DNA of 64,000 nucleotides from Burkholderia sp. 9120 (lineage in GTDB: Bacteria > Pseudomonadota > Gammaproteobacteria > Burkholderiales > Burkholderiaceae): assembly GCF_000745015.1 (NCBI RefSeq), contig NZ_JQNA01000001.1, forward strand, positions 1,736,001 to 1,800,000, given 5' to 3'. The notes beneath the pieces are model-generated. The model was not told the origin of the DNA, did not search any database, and saw only the letters and a list, made by a program, of their open reading frames with translations. A program made the translations under genes and the position numbers. This document shows positions 31,150 through 40,582 of this stretch, one piece after another (within the stretch, counting starts at the first letter, position 1; every line of letters starts with the position of its first letter).

Positions 31150-31946
31150 GCCCAGCCTCCGTCCACGATGAGGTCTTGTGCGGTGATCATTTTGCTGTCG
31201 TCGGCGGCGAGGAAAAGCGCCATGCGCGCCAGATCGGCCGGTTCCAGTTCCGCGTCAATGCACTGGCCTTCCTTGATCGAACGACGGCCCGCGTCGTCGA
31301 GCCACAGGCGCTTCTGCTTCTCCGTCATGACCCAGCCCGGCACCAGCGTATTCACGCGAATATTGAAGTGCCCAAGGTCGCGCGCGAGGCCGCGTGTCAA
31401 ACCCTGCACCGCCGATTTCGACATCACGTAGACCGGATACCCGCCGTTCTTCAGCATCCAGCTAATCGAGCCGAGATTGATGATCGAGCCGCTGTTGGCG
31501 GCCTTCATGTCTTCCATCACCGCCTGCGCCGCGAAGAACTGGTGACGGATATTCACCGCGATACCCGCGTCGAAAAACTCGCGTGTGACTTCGCCGATCT
31601 GGTGGCGTTTGTCGTTCGCCGCGTTGTTCACCAGCACCTGGATCGGGCCGAGCGCGGCTTTGACGTCGGCGATCGCTTTTTGCAGCGCGTCGACGTCGGT
31701 CAGATCGCAGGGCAGGAACAGCGGTTTGTGTTTCGAATCGCCGAGTTCGTCGGCGAGCGCCTCGCCGGCGCTCGCGTCGATATCGAAGAACGCGACGCGG
31801 GCGCCCTGCGCCGCGAAATGCTCGACGAACGATGCGCCGATGCCGGTCGCGCCGCCCGTGATCAACACCGTACGGTCGACGAGACTCGGATAGCGCGCGA
31901 ACGCGGTGTCCGCGAGACGGGCGTTTGCATTGGCCGGAGACGACAT
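31146..31946 (-). CDS. Aldose 1-dehydrogenase, SDR family (XylB-like)
   Basis: A 266-residue short-chain dehydrogenase. The cofactor motif is VLITGGATGIGASF, the NNA motif VLVNNAANDKRHQIG, the catalytic region NLGSISWMLKNGGYPVYVMSK (Ser-Tyr-Lys) and the C-terminus LIVDGGW. The YPSL start, NDKRH, GSISW and QC elements resemble Caulobacter D-xylose dehydrogenase XylB. It probably oxidises an aldose at C1 to the lactone taken by the overlapping lactonase. The exact sugar cannot be read from sequence. Confidence 0.88.
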   Translation of the reverse strand: MSSPANANARLADTAFARYPSLVDRTVLITGGATGIGASFVEHFAAQGARVAFFDIDASAGEALADELGDSKHKPLFLPCDLTDVDALQKAIADVKAALGPIQVLVNNAANDKRHQIGEVTREFFDAGIAVNIRHQFFAAQAVMEDMKAANSGSIINLGSISWMLKNGGYPVYVMSKSAVQGLTRGLARDLGHFNIRVNTLVPGWVMTEKQKRLWLDDAGRRSIKEGQCIDAELEPADLARMALFLAADDSKMITAQDLIVDGGWA

Positions 31947-31974
31947 CGTTCGATTCCTTTCAGAGCTAGGTAAG

Positions 31975-32991
31975 TTAATCCCGCGAACCGCGGTTCTTCA
32001 ACTGGTCGAGCAGCACTGCGGCCAGCAGGATCGCGCCACGAACGAGGTACTGATAGAACGCGTCGATGTTCATCAGGTTCATCACGTTTTCGACCGTGCC
32101 CATGATCAGCACGCCGATCACCACGCCGGAAATCGTCGCGCGTCCGCCGAGCAGCGACACGCCGCCCAGCACGCACGCCGAAATCACGTTCAGCTCGAAA
32201 CCTTCCGCGGCATTCGGCTGACCCGACGTAATACGCGACGCCAGAATCACACCGGCCAGCGCCGTCACCGCACCCTGGATCAGGAAGATGTAGACGCGCG
32301 TGCGTTCCACATTGATACCGGCCAGACGCGACGCTTCCGGATTGCCGCCGATTGCCAGCGTATTACGGCCGTACACGGTCTGGTTGAGCATCACGCCGAA
32401 CACGATGAAGCACAGCAGCGTGACCCAGATCGGCAGCGACACGCCGAAAAAGCTCAGCCCGCCCAGCGCGATGAAGGTCTCCGACGACACGCCGACCGCC
32501 TGACCGTGCGACACGATGAAGCCGAAACCGCGAACGATTTCCATCGTCGCGAGCGTGGTGATCAGCGCGTTGATGCGCAGATACGCGATCACCGCGCCGT
32601 TGACGAAACCGATCACCGCGCCCGCCGCCACCGCCGCGATAATCGCGATGAAGGTGTTGCCGGTCGCGTTGAGCACCATCGCGCAGAGTACGCCGGCGAA
32701 CGCGACCGTCGAACCCACCGACAGATCGAAATCGCGCGACGCGAGACAGAACATCATCGTGCAGGCGACCATGCCGATCTGCGAGATCGACAGCGCGAGA
32801 CCGAGCATGTTCTCAATGGAGAAGAAATGGTCGACCGTGAGCGACATCGTGACGAACATCACCACGAAAATCACGATCAGGCTGTACTCGGTGACGTGTT
32901 GCCACCATTTCGTCTTGTCGGTGGTCTGCGGAATCAGCGCATCGGCCGCGCCTTTGACGGCTTGTTGCGCGAGGTTTTCTCTAGCTTGCAT
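31975..32991 (-). CDS. araH: Sugar ABC transporter permease (AraH-like)
   Basis: A 338-residue inner-membrane permease of the RbsC/AraH family with about eight to ten helices. AraH-like segments are CLASRDFDLSVGSTVAFAGV and FELNVISACVLGGVSLLGG, followed by GTVENVMNLMNI and YLVRGAILLAAVLLDQ. It forms the pore of the importer with the AraG-like ATPase encoded 54 bases upstream and the AraF-like binding protein. Its stop lies 28 bases before the XylB-like dehydrogenase. Confidence 0.92.
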   Translation of the reverse strand: MQARENLAQQAVKGAADALIPQTTDKTKWWQHVTEYSLIVIFVVMFVTMSLTVDHFFSIENMLGLALSISQIGMVACTMMFCLASRDFDLSVGSTVAFAGVLCAMVLNATGNTFIAIIAAVAAGAVIGFVNGAVIAYLRINALITTLATMEIVRGFGFIVSHGQAVGVSSETFIALGGLSFFGVSLPIWVTLLCFIVFGVMLNQTVYGRNTLAIGGNPEASRLAGINVERTRVYIFLIQGAVTALAGVILASRITSGQPNAAEGFELNVISACVLGGVSLLGGRATISGVVIGVLIMGTVENVMNLMNIDAFYQYLVRGAILLAAVLLDQLKNRGSRD

Positions 32992-33045
32992 GTTGAAGAC
33001 TCCTCCCGTTCCCCACGGGTTGCCGGACTTTCGTCCAAATGATGG

Positions 33046-34584
33046 TCAGGCTGCCTGCTGAGCGGCGGTCTGGGTTCCGGGTAGTGCGGTCGAGCTTTGC
33101 GGCAACGCGAGGCTCAACACAGTTTGTTCCGATGCATCTTTGCGTAACAGTTCGCCGGAAATCCGACCTTGGCGCATCACGACGATCCGGTCGGACACGC
33201 CGAGTACTTCCGGCAACTCCGACGAAATCATCACGATCGCGCAGCCGCGTTCGGCCAACTGGTAAATCACGTTATAGATTTCGTGCTTCGCGCCGACGTC
33301 GATGCCGCGCGTCGGTTCGTCGAGAATCACCACCTTCAGATCCGGCTCGGCGAGCCAGCGCGACAGAATCGCCTTCTGCTGGTTGCCGCCCGACAGAAAA
33401 CGGATTTTCTGGCGACGGCTCGGCGTCTTGATCTTCAGCAGCTTGATGAAACGGTCGGCGGTTTCCGCTTCTTTCTTGCGGTCGAGGAACATGCCCGCGC
33501 GCAGATAGTGACGACGGCAACTGATGTTGATGTTCTCCGACACGGTCGCCATCGCGACAATGCCTTCTTCCTTGCGGTCTTCCGGGCACAGCACGATGCC
33601 GTGGCGAATCGCTTCGCCCGCGCTGCGCACCTTGATCGGCTTGCCGTCGAGCACGATTTCGCCGGCCTTGCGGTGATCCGCGCCGTACACCAGGTGCATC
33701 AGTTCGCTGCGGCCCGCGCCCACCAGACCGAAGAAGCCGACGATCTCGCCGCGCCGCACCTCGAAGCTGGCCGGCTGCGCGAGCGCATGGCCTTCGATCG
33801 CTTTCGCCGCGAAGCGCACTTCGCCGAGCGGCCGCGCCGAGTAGTTATAGATGTCGCTGATCTCACGCCCCACCATCTCGCTGACGATGGTGTCGCGCGT
33901 CACGCCCTCAAGCGTGGGATGCGACGCGATCTTGCGGCCGTCGCGGAAAATCGTGCAGGCGTCGCACAACTCGTAGATCTCGTCCATGCGGTGCGAGATG
34001 TAGATCATCGCGCGGTTGTCGGCGCGCAGGTCGCGCACCAGCTTGAACAGCACTTCGGTCTCGCGATGGGACAGCGAACTGGTCGGCTCGTCCAGCGCGA
34101 TCACGCGCGCGTTGCGCAGCAGCGCCTTGCAGATTTCGACCATCTGCCGTTGCGCGATCGAGAGCTTGCGCAACTTCGCGTTCGGATCGAGCGCCACGCC
34201 CATCGCTTCGAGCCGTTCGCGCACGAAGCGTTTGGCTTCGCGCTTGTTGACCCAACCGAGCGAGTTCGGCAGTTGGCCGAGCAGCAGGTTTTCCGCGACC
34301 GTCAGATCGGGCACGTATTGCAGTTCCTGGTGAATCACCGCGATCCCCGCCGCGATCGACGAAGCCGCGCTGGTGAAGCGCACCTCGTTGCCGTCGATCA
34401 TGACGCGGCCCGAGTCGGGCTGATATTCACCACCGAGTATCTTCAGCAGGGTCGATTTCCCTGCGCCGTTTTCGCCCATCAGGCCGTGCACCTGGCCGAC
34501 GTTGACGTCGAAGGACACACCGTCGAGCGCACGCACGCCTGGAAAGACTTTGCCGATATTGTCAAAACGTAGCGTCGCTGACAC
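33046..34584 (-). CDS. araG: Sugar ABC transporter ATP-binding protein (AraG-like)
   Basis: A 512-residue protein with two ABC domains. The first has the Walker [10 protein letters not shown], the signature [14 protein letters not shown] and Walker [12 protein letters not shown]; the second has a degenerate P-loop region ([13 protein letters not shown]), [14 protein letters not shown] and [14 protein letters not shown]. This is the layout of monosaccharide ATPases. The GTG at 34584 is preceded by AGGAGG at five bases, so I prefer it to the reading that begins at 34608. It energises uptake with AraF and AraH. Confidence 0.93.
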   Translation of the reverse strand: MSATLRFDNIGKVFPGVRALDGVSFDVNVGQVHGLMGENGAGKSTLLKILGGEYQPDSGRVMIDGNEVRFTSAASSIAAGIAVIHQELQYVPDLTVAENLLLGQLPNSLGWVNKREAKRFVRERLEAMGVALDPNAKLRKLSIAQRQMVEICKALLRNARVIALDEPTSSLSHRETEVLFKLVRDLRADNRAMIYISHRMDEIYELCDACTIFRDGRKIASHPTLEGVTRDTIVSEMVGREISDIYNYSARPLGEVRFAAKAIEGHALAQPASFEVRRGEIVGFFGLVGAGRSELMHLVYGADHRKAGEIVLDGKPIKVRSAGEAIRHGIVLCPEDRKEEGIVAMATVSENINISCRRHYLRAGMFLDRKKEAETADRFIKLLKIKTPSRRQKIRFLSGGNQQKAILSRWLAEPDLKVVILDEPTRGIDVGAKHEIYNVIYQLAERGCAIVMISSELPEVLGVSDRIVVMRQGRISGELLRKDASEQTVLSLALPQSSTALPGTQTAAQQAA

Positions 34585-34637
34585 TTCCGCCTCCTCTGTT
34601 TGTCTCAACTACTCATCCTGCTTATCTTGTATTGCTG

Positions 34638-34679
34638 CTGCCGGTGCGCCCAATCCCTGGAGAAACGACGCACCGGCAG
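34638..34679 (-). other. Intercistronic hairpin between araF and araG
   Basis: A perfect 11-bp inverted repeat CTGCCGGTGCG / CGCACCGGCAG with a 20-base loop lies in the araF-araG gap, with no U-tract after it. Such a stem commonly shields the upstream binding-protein message from 3' exonucleases, giving more binding protein than ATPase. The role here is inferred. Confidence 0.6.
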
Positions 34680-34721
34680 TTCACTTCATCGCACTGCGTT
34701 TGCTGCGATTTTGCTGACGCC

Positions 34722-35720
34722 TTACTTCGACGCGAGGCCCATCTTTTCGCGCACGTCGGCGACGTTGTCACGCGTAGCCAGCATGCCGGTTGTCAGCGTG
34801 AGCATCGGCGGTTCCTTGCCTTGCGTGATCCAGTCGTACATCAGCGTCGAGGTTTCTTCGCCATGGCGCTTCGGGCTGATGATGACCGTGCCGTAGAAGC
34901 CCGTCGGCGTCGACTTCTTGAACTCGTTCAATGCCGAGTCCGAGCCGCCGATGCCGATACCGATCATGTTGTCCGCCTTGAAGCCGCGGCTTTCCGCTGC
35001 GCGCACCGCGCCGAGCACGCCTTCGTCGTTCAGGGCGTAGGCCACCCAGTGCTTGTATTGCGGGTTCTTCGTCAGCGCGATGTTGGCGGCGTTGAAGGCG
35101 TTTTCCGTGTCGGTCTTCGCTTGCGGCGCCATCACGATGTTCGCCTTCGGGAAGCCGGCGGCGACCAGTGCGTCGGTCGCGCCGCTGGTGCGGTCATGCG
35201 CGGTCGGCAGTTGTTCGTAGGTCACGTCGATCGCGCCGACATCCTTCATGTCCCAGCCGCGCTTCTTGATTTCCGCGGCCAGGCCGTCGCCGACCTGCTT
35301 GCCGATGTTGTACGCCGAGATGCCCATATGCGGCACCGACGCGATCGGCTTGCCCGCACCGTCGACCAGACGATCGTCCACCGTCATCATCTTCAGGCCG
35401 TCGGCCTTCGCCTTCGCGACGATGCCCGGTCCGAGCTTGACGTCGGGCGTGCAGATCACGAAGCCTTGCGCCTTCTGGGCGGCCAGGTTGTCGATTGCGC
35501 TCATCACCTTCTCGCCCGACGGCGCGCCGATCTTCACCAGCGTGAAACCCTTCTCCTTGGCGGCCATTTCGGCGAACTTCCATTCGTCCTGGAACCACGG
35601 TTCTTCCGGCTGCTTCACGAGGAAGCCGATCTTGACCGGGTCCGCCGCCTGCGCCACCGGTGCGTTGAAGAGCACACCCGTCGCCGCTGCTGCCAGCGTG
35701 AGGAAAATTCTACGTTTCAT
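34722..35720 (-). CDS. araF: Sugar ABC transporter substrate-binding protein (AraF-like)
   Basis: A 332-residue periplasmic binding protein with a signal peptide (MKRRIFLTLAAAATGVLF...AQA). The mature N-terminus IGFLVKQPEEPWFQDEWKFA and GFVICTPDVKLG, MMTVDDR and FYGTVIISPKRHG are close to E. coli AraF, which binds L-arabinose, D-galactose and D-fucose. AGGAG lies about nine bases before the ATG. The dgo genes nearby favour galactose as a physiological ligand, but arabinose cannot be excluded. Confidence 0.92.
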   Translation of the reverse strand: MKRRIFLTLAAAATGVLFNAPVAQAADPVKIGFLVKQPEEPWFQDEWKFAEMAAKEKGFTLVKIGAPSGEKVMSAIDNLAAQKAQGFVICTPDVKLGPGIVAKAKADGLKMMTVDDRLVDGAGKPIASVPHMGISAYNIGKQVGDGLAAEIKKRGWDMKDVGAIDVTYEQLPTAHDRTSGATDALVAAGFPKANIVMAPQAKTDTENAFNAANIALTKNPQYKHWVAYALNDEGVLGAVRAAESRGFKADNMIGIGIGGSDSALNEFKKSTPTGFYGTVIISPKRHGEETSTLMYDWITQGKEPPMLTLTTGMLATRDNVADVREKMGLASK

Positions 35721-35764
35721 GATGCGTGTCTCCTGACTAATTAATTGATAACGAGAAGGTTATT

Positions 35765-35802
35765 GGCCGCGTCTTCTTGTACCGGGTATGACACACGCGG
35801 CC
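35765..35802 (-). other. Hairpin in the araF 5' region
   Basis: A perfect 8-bp repeat GGCCGCGT / ACGCGGCC with a 22-base loop lies about 45 bases before the araF start codon; a smaller perfect hairpin TTGCGC/GCGCAA (35825-35840) precedes it. Together with the stem after araF, they bracket the binding-protein message. Confidence 0.45.
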
Positions 35803-35879
35803 AGCGCGTCGTCCGGTGAACTCATTGCGCCCCAGCGCAATTTGGGTACTGCGAAACCGATGCAAAGGTGCTGCAGAAA

Positions 35880-36659
35880 TCAGTCGTGATACAGCGCCGA
35901 GCGACCGCCATCCACGGTGATGCAACTGGCGTTGATGAACGGCGCTTCGTCCGACGCGAGAAACACTGCCGTCATTGCCACTTCTTCCGGACGACCGATG
36001 CGTTTCATCGGCTGCAGATCGAGCGTGGCCTGCTGCGCCGCCGCCGGATCGGCTTGTTCGTTCCACCAGTCATGCGTCAATTGCGTTTCGATGTAACCCG
36101 GCGCGATCGCGTTGACCCGCACATTGCGCGGCGCGTATTCGATGCCGAGCGCGCGCGTCAGGCCAATCACGCCGTGCTTCGCGACCGGGTACGGAAAGCA
36201 GCCCGGAATGATCTTGAACGAATGCGTCGACGCGATATTGATGATGCTGCCCGCGCCGCGTTCCACCATGCCCGGCAACACCGCGCGGCAACCGTTCCAC
36301 ACGCCGTCGAGGTCGACCGCGAAGCAGCGGCGCCAGTCGTCGTCGGTCATGGTCAGCGGGTCGCAGAACACGTTGATGCCGGCGTTGTTCACCAGCACGT
36401 CCAGTTGTTGGCCGAAGGCCTGTTCGCCCTCGCTCACCGCGTGCTGAACCGAGGCGGACTGAGTGACGTCGGTGCGCACCGCGAGCACGCGCGCGCCAGT
36501 TTGCGAGCGGATGCGTTCCGCCGTCTGCTGCGCGCTGTCGAGATCCAGCTCCGCCAGCACGACCGCCGCGCCCTCGCGGGCGAAGGCAAGCGCGATCGCC
36601 GCGCCAATGCCGCGCCCGGCGCCAGTGATCAACGCGGCTTTGCCGGCGAGCCGTGTCAT
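35880..36659 (-). CDS. Short-chain dehydrogenase/reductase (putative sugar dehydrogenase)
   Basis: A 259-residue classical SDR: ALITGAGRGIGAAIALAF for NAD(P), VLVNNAGIN, IINIASTHSFKIIPGCFPYPVAKHG with Ser-Tyr-Lys, and the C-terminal ITVDGGRSALYHD. It starts inside the stop of dgoA (ATGA overlap), so it is tightly coupled to the De Ley-Doudoroff genes. A role as galactose or related aldose dehydrogenase is plausible. It is a second SDR in the operon and is clearly different from the XylB-like one. Confidence 0.85.
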   Translation of the reverse strand: MTRLAGKAALITGAGRGIGAAIALAFAREGAAVVLAELDLDSAQQTAERIRSQTGARVLAVRTDVTQSASVQHAVSEGEQAFGQQLDVLVNNAGINVFCDPLTMTDDDWRRCFAVDLDGVWNGCRAVLPGMVERGAGSIINIASTHSFKIIPGCFPYPVAKHGVIGLTRALGIEYAPRNVRVNAIAPGYIETQLTHDWWNEQADPAAAQQATLDLQPMKRIGRPEEVAMTAVFLASDEAPFINASCITVDGGRSALYHD

Positions 36660-37336
36660 TTCTTCGCCCCGGCGCGGGCAATCCGAAGACCGTTGATGAA
36701 CGCCTTCGCATGCGAGCTCGTCACGGCCGCGCTCTGGCCCGGCTTGTACAGCGCGGAGCCGAGGCCGAAACCGTTCGCGCCGGCGCTAAGAAACGGCCCC
36801 ATGTTGTCCGGCGTGATGCCACCGACGGGCACCAGCGGCACCTGCGCCGCGATCACCGCGCGCCATGCTTTCACGACCTGGCAGCCGAGCTGTTCGGCGG
36901 GGAACATCTTGAGCACGTCCGCGCCGTTCTTCAGCGCGATGAAGGCTTCGTTCGGCGTCGCGACGCCCGGCGAGCAGGCCATGCCTTGCGCTTTCGCGGC
37001 GATCACGACTTCCGGGTCGCTGTGCGGCATGACGATCAGCTCGCCGCCCGCCGACTTCACTTCGTTGACGAAGCTCGGATGCAGCACGGTGCCCGCGCCG
37101 ACGATCGCGTCGGCCGGCAACGCCTTGCGGATCGCCGCGATGCTGTCGAACGGCTGCGGCGAATTCAACGGCACTTCGACGATGCGAAAGCCCGCTTCAT
37201 AGAGCGCCTGAGCGTGGTCGGCCGCGTCGGCGGGCGTCACGCCGCGCATGATCGCGATCAGCGTACATGCCTCGAAGGCCGCGATCAGACCCGCGTGCGG
37301 CATATACGGTGCGGGCAGATTGATATGAGGTTGCAT
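36656..37336 (-). CDS. dgoA: 2-dehydro-3-deoxy-6-phosphogalactonate aldolase
   Basis: A 226-residue class I aldolase of the KDPG/KDPGal family, splitting KDPGal into pyruvate and glyceraldehyde-3-phosphate. Family motifs are LIAIMRGVTPADAADHA, FRIVEVPLNSPQPF (DgoA-specific PLNSP), AGTVLHPSFV and VLKMFPAEQLG with the Schiff-base Lys, and VPVGGITPDNM. It lies 36 bases after dgoK and overlaps the next SDR by four bases. The catalytic Glu and Lys are present. Confidence 0.94.
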   Translation of the reverse strand: MQPHINLPAPYMPHAGLIAAFEACTLIAIMRGVTPADAADHAQALYEAGFRIVEVPLNSPQPFDSIAAIRKALPADAIVGAGTVLHPSFVNEVKSAGGELIVMPHSDPEVVIAAKAQGMACSPGVATPNEAFIALKNGADVLKMFPAEQLGCQVVKAWRAVIAAQVPLVPVGGITPDNMGPFLSAGANGFGLGSALYKPGQSAAVTSSHAKAFINGLRIARAGAKK

Positions 37337-37372
37337 GTCGATTCCTTGTTTCGTGAGCGGCGGCGTGGCCGT

Positions 37373-38446
37373 TTAGCCGGCGCGTGCCGCGTGGGCGGCC
37401 GGATTGACCAGTCCCGCCTGCGAGGCGACGCGCCACAGGCCGCGCTCGGTGGCGTGCTTGACCAGTTCCGCCTGGGTGCAGCCGAATTGCGCCAGTGCGA
37501 GGCGATAGCGTTCGCACAGCGCTTCATTGCCGATCAGACGCAGGCTTTGTCCCGCGACCGAATTCTGTTGCTGCATCAGCACGGCTTCGAGGCCGGCCAG
37601 TTCGTGGCCGATCAGCAGGCCCGACAGATAGTCGGGTTGCTGTTCGCGCGACAGTTGTCCGGTGAGACCGAGCGTGCGGGTGCTGAAGATCGTGGCGAGC
37701 ACACCAGCCTGACCCCGGTCGCGGGCGATTTTCACGCCATGCAGGAAGGCGGCGGTGTCCGCATGGTCCGGCGTCAGCATCGTGCGGCCGAGGATCGTGT
37801 GATCGCGCAGCGCCGCGAATACTTCGCCGGTCATGAAGGTGTGAAAACGTTCGATGCGGTTGGCTTGCACGATCGCCCATTTGGCGTGCGTGCCGGGCAG
37901 GCCGATCAGGGCGCGTTTGGCGGCGGTATCCGTGTTCGCTTCCTGGCCGAGCGCGCCGAAAATCTGCGTCTCTTCGCCGCGCATCACGTTGGGCAACTCG
38001 CCGCGTTGCAGCACGCCCGGCACGATATGCAGCGTCACGCCGCATGCCGCTTTCACTCGGACGATGCCGGCCACCAGCGCTTCGGCACTCGCCGGCGCCT
38101 CGACGTACGGCGCTTCGACCCAGTCCTGCGCGCTGCCGACCATGCCGGCTGCGATCACCGGCACGCCGGGCGCCTGCTTGAGCCACGCGCCGCAGGCGTC
38201 TTCGAAAGCCGCGTCGAAACCGCCTTGTTCAGCGGGACGCGGCAGATTCATGATGCCGGCCGTCGAGGCGTGCGTGGCCAGCACTTGACCGTTTGCGTCG
38301 AAGAGATACGCGCGCAGCGAGGTCGTGCCCCAGTCGAGCGCGATCAGCGCGGCCTGGCTGAAATTGGCCGCGACGACATCCGCCACCTCTACCGCTTGTG
38401 CGGCGACGGGAGGGTTAGCCGGTGTGGAGGAACCCGCTGACTTCAT
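37373..38446 (-). CDS. dgoK: 2-dehydro-3-deoxygalactonokinase
   Basis: A 357-residue ASKHA-fold kinase phosphorylating KDGal to KDPGal. The N-terminal phosphate loop is ALIALDWGTTSLRAYLFD; ITQ-like and adenosine regions are less clear, but ALIGLPGTHAKWA and FMTGEVFAALRDHTILG are typical of DgoK. It begins in the stop codon of the IclR gene (ATGA overlap) and precedes dgoA, so regulator, kinase and aldolase are translated in series. An N-terminal leader of about 30 residues precedes the kinase fold. Confidence 0.92.
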   Translation of the reverse strand: MKSAGSSTPANPPVAAQAVEVADVVAANFSQAALIALDWGTTSLRAYLFDANGQVLATHASTAGIMNLPRPAEQGGFDAAFEDACGAWLKQAPGVPVIAAGMVGSAQDWVEAPYVEAPASAEALVAGIVRVKAACGVTLHIVPGVLQRGELPNVMRGEETQIFGALGQEANTDTAAKRALIGLPGTHAKWAIVQANRIERFHTFMTGEVFAALRDHTILGRTMLTPDHADTAAFLHGVKIARDRGQAGVLATIFSTRTLGLTGQLSREQQPDYLSGLLIGHELAGLEAVLMQQQNSVAGQSLRLIGNEALCERYRLALAQFGCTQAELVKHATERGLWRVASQAGLVNPAAHAARAG

Positions 38447-39468
38447 CGTTTGATCCTGCGAGTTGCGGGTTGCGGGGCACGCCAGCCGAGTTCTTCCGAG
38501 ATTGCGCGCGCTTCGCGCTGCACGACCGGGATCAGTTCATCCATCCGTTCCAGCGACATATACGGAATCGTGCTCGCCACGGAAAGCGCCGCCACGACGG
38601 CGCCCGACGCATCGCGCACGGGCGCCGCGACGCAGCGGATCGATGCCTCGTTTTCTTCGAGATCGAAGGTATAGCCGCCGGCTGCGTAGCTGGTCATGCG
38701 CTGCATGAAGGTCTGCGCGTCGGGACGGTTATCCGGTTTGAAGCTGACGCCGGCGAGCGCGCGACGCGACGCGTCGAACAGCGACTTCCAGACGTCGGGC
38801 GTGAGGTCGAGCATCATCGCCTTGCCGATTCCCGTCGACGCCAGCGGCATACGGTGACCGACGCGCGAGCGCATTTCGAGGCCACGGGTGCCGGGGATTT
38901 TGTCGATGTAGAGCACGTCGTCGCCGTCGCGCACGCCGAGGTGAATCGTGTCGAGCGTTTGTTCCGCGAGCGATTCGAGATGCTGACGCGCGACCGCCGT
39001 AAGCGGCATCTGTTCGAGCGCGATGGTGCCGAGTTCGATCAGTTTCGGGCCGAGCAGATAGCCGCCTTGCACCTGACGCAGGTAGCGCGCCTGGACGAGG
39101 CTGCTGACCAGCCGATGCGTGGTGCTGCGGGTCGTGCCGAGCGCGGCGCCGAAGGTGCGCAGATCGCGTACGCCGGCGGCGGCGGCTTCGAGAATCGCGA
39201 GACCGCGGAGCAGTGTTTGTGTGCCGGCTTGTTGCGGGGTGATGTCTAGCAGCGTGCTGGGGAGGGCGATTTCGTCGGCTGCTGGGCGCTGGGTGGGCGC
39301 GGTCGCTTTTGGGCTGGCGTTTGCGCTCGCTTTTGCGTTTGCATTGCTGGCTGCGTGCGGCGGTTTGGCCGTGATCGGCTCACGCTCGGCAGCCTGCGTT
39401 CCGTGGTCGGCTGGCAGCGCCAGGTCAGCTTCGGACGCGCTCGCGGCGTGGGGCATCGCTTTGTTCAT
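38443..39468 (-). CDS. IclR-family transcriptional regulator of the sugar operon
   Basis: A 341-residue regulator. The winged helix begins near residue 80 (TLLRGLAILEAAAAGVRDLRTFGAALGTTRSTTHRLVSSL), followed by an IclR effector domain (RVGHRMPLASTGIGKAMM, AAPVRDASGAVVAALSVAS). The first 75 residues are low-complexity Ala/Asn/Lys/Pro sequence, longer than in most IclR proteins; initiation further inside is possible. Stop and dgoK start overlap (ATGA). It is the first gene of the operon and probably controls it in response to galactonate or KDGal (inference). Confidence 0.87.
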   Translation of the reverse strand: MNKAMPHAASASEADLALPADHGTQAAEREPITAKPPHAASNANAKASANASPKATAPTQRPAADEIALPSTLLDITPQQAGTQTLLRGLAILEAAAAGVRDLRTFGAALGTTRSTTHRLVSSLVQARYLRQVQGGYLLGPKLIELGTIALEQMPLTAVARQHLESLAEQTLDTIHLGVRDGDDVLYIDKIPGTRGLEMRSRVGHRMPLASTGIGKAMMLDLTPDVWKSLFDASRRALAGVSFKPDNRPDAQTFMQRMTSYAAGGYTFDLEENEASIRCVAAPVRDASGAVVAALSVASTIPYMSLERMDELIPVVQREARAISEELGWRAPQPATRRIKR

Positions 39469-39780
39469 GGCGATTCGCTTTTCGATGGTTTTTTGCGCTT
39501 ACAGCGCGGGGCCGGAGAGGTGGCCTGATTTGCCCGCTTTGCACGCTTTGCCACTGGCGTGGTGGGGCTGCCTTCGATTGGTTGGCATGGTTTGGTTTGT
39601 CTCCGGTTTTTTTTGTTGCTGTCGCTTGGGCGGGGACTTTTTTGTCGCCGCTGTGCGTGTTGGAGTGGATTCTAGGGCGGTTTTTGGAAAGCTCCAATAT
39701 GTGAGTGCTGGATTCATATAATGGGATTTTTTGGTGCTATGGGTTCGGTTTGGGCTCGTTTTGGGCTGGGTTCTCGCGGT

Positions 39781-40292
39781 GTTGGCCTTTCCTTGCTTTG
39801 CTTCTGGTCTATTAGCGTTTGCCCTGTGCAGGCGGCACTCACTTTCTTTGCCGCCGCAAAGAAAGTAAGCAAAGAAAGCGGGCTCACACCGCTAATTCTT
39901 AAGCGGGTCCCCCGCACAGCCACGGTAGTGGCTCATCTGGAATCTGAGTCCTCGCACCTTCCACGCTCGTGACAAGGCCGTCATTCTTCCGGCGGCGCTG
40001 CGCGCGCCGTCGCGGTTGTTCACGCACTGCCTCTGCTAAGCGGTTCCTCGCGCAGCCACGGTAGTGGCTCATCTGGAATCTGGGTTCTCGCGCATTCCGC
40101 GCTTGTGACAAGGCCGTCATTCTTCCGGCGGCGCTGCGCGCGCCGTCGCGGTCGTTCACGCACGGCCCCTGCCAAGCGGGGTCCTCGCGCAGCCGCGGTA
40201 GTGGTGCGTCTGGAATCTGGGTTCTCGCGCATTCCGCGCCGGTGACACAGCAGTCATTCCTCCCGCCTCGCGCTGCGCGCTCGCCGGAACGG
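39781..40292 (+). repeat. Dispersed repeat element, left copy (three units)
   Basis: The copy consists of a head (39781-39900) containing the palindrome ACTTTCTTTGC-CGCC-GCAAAGAAAGT at 39841-39866 and a further direct copy of GCAAAGAAAG. Three tandem units start at 39901, 40038 and 40174; the last is truncated at 119 bases. The first two units contain a small hairpin AGCCAC-GGTA-GTGGCT. It ends in TCGCCGGAACGG. The same head, period and tail appear in inverse orientation at 41375-41750. No protein is encoded. Similar intergenic repeats occur in Paraburkholderia genomes to my recollection, but I cannot verify that here. Confidence 0.88.
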
Positions 40293-40530
40293 CCGGCGTC
40301 GAAACGACGTCAGTTTTCAGACAGCGGCAAGCACGCTGTCGCAAACTCTCAAGCAATCGCCATTGCGCACAAGTAACGCAGATTCAATCGGCATCGCTGA
40401 TTACTTTTAACTCTGACAAGTCTGTTGAGAAATTTCGGAAATCAGGCCACTGCGCGCTATTTAGCCTGCGCGGGTGATCACTCGTCGGGCCGTAGGTTTT
40501 AGACTCGTTTTGTTGTGCATGTCACGACAA

Positions 40531-40565
40531 ACAGGTTTCGAAGCCTGTCGCACGTGGAACTCCAC
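40531..40565. promoter_or_regulatory. Two adjacent palindromes upstream of the small unknown gene
   Basis: An 18-base palindrome with one mismatched pair, ACAGGTTTCGAAGCCTGT (40531-40548), is followed at once by GTGGA-AC-TCCAC (40554-40565). They lie 17-52 bases before the start codon at 40583 and just ahead of its GGAG. Their position suits operator or translational control elements; no regulator is known. Confidence 0.4.
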
Positions 40566-40582
40566 AGCATTGGAGATCGCAC

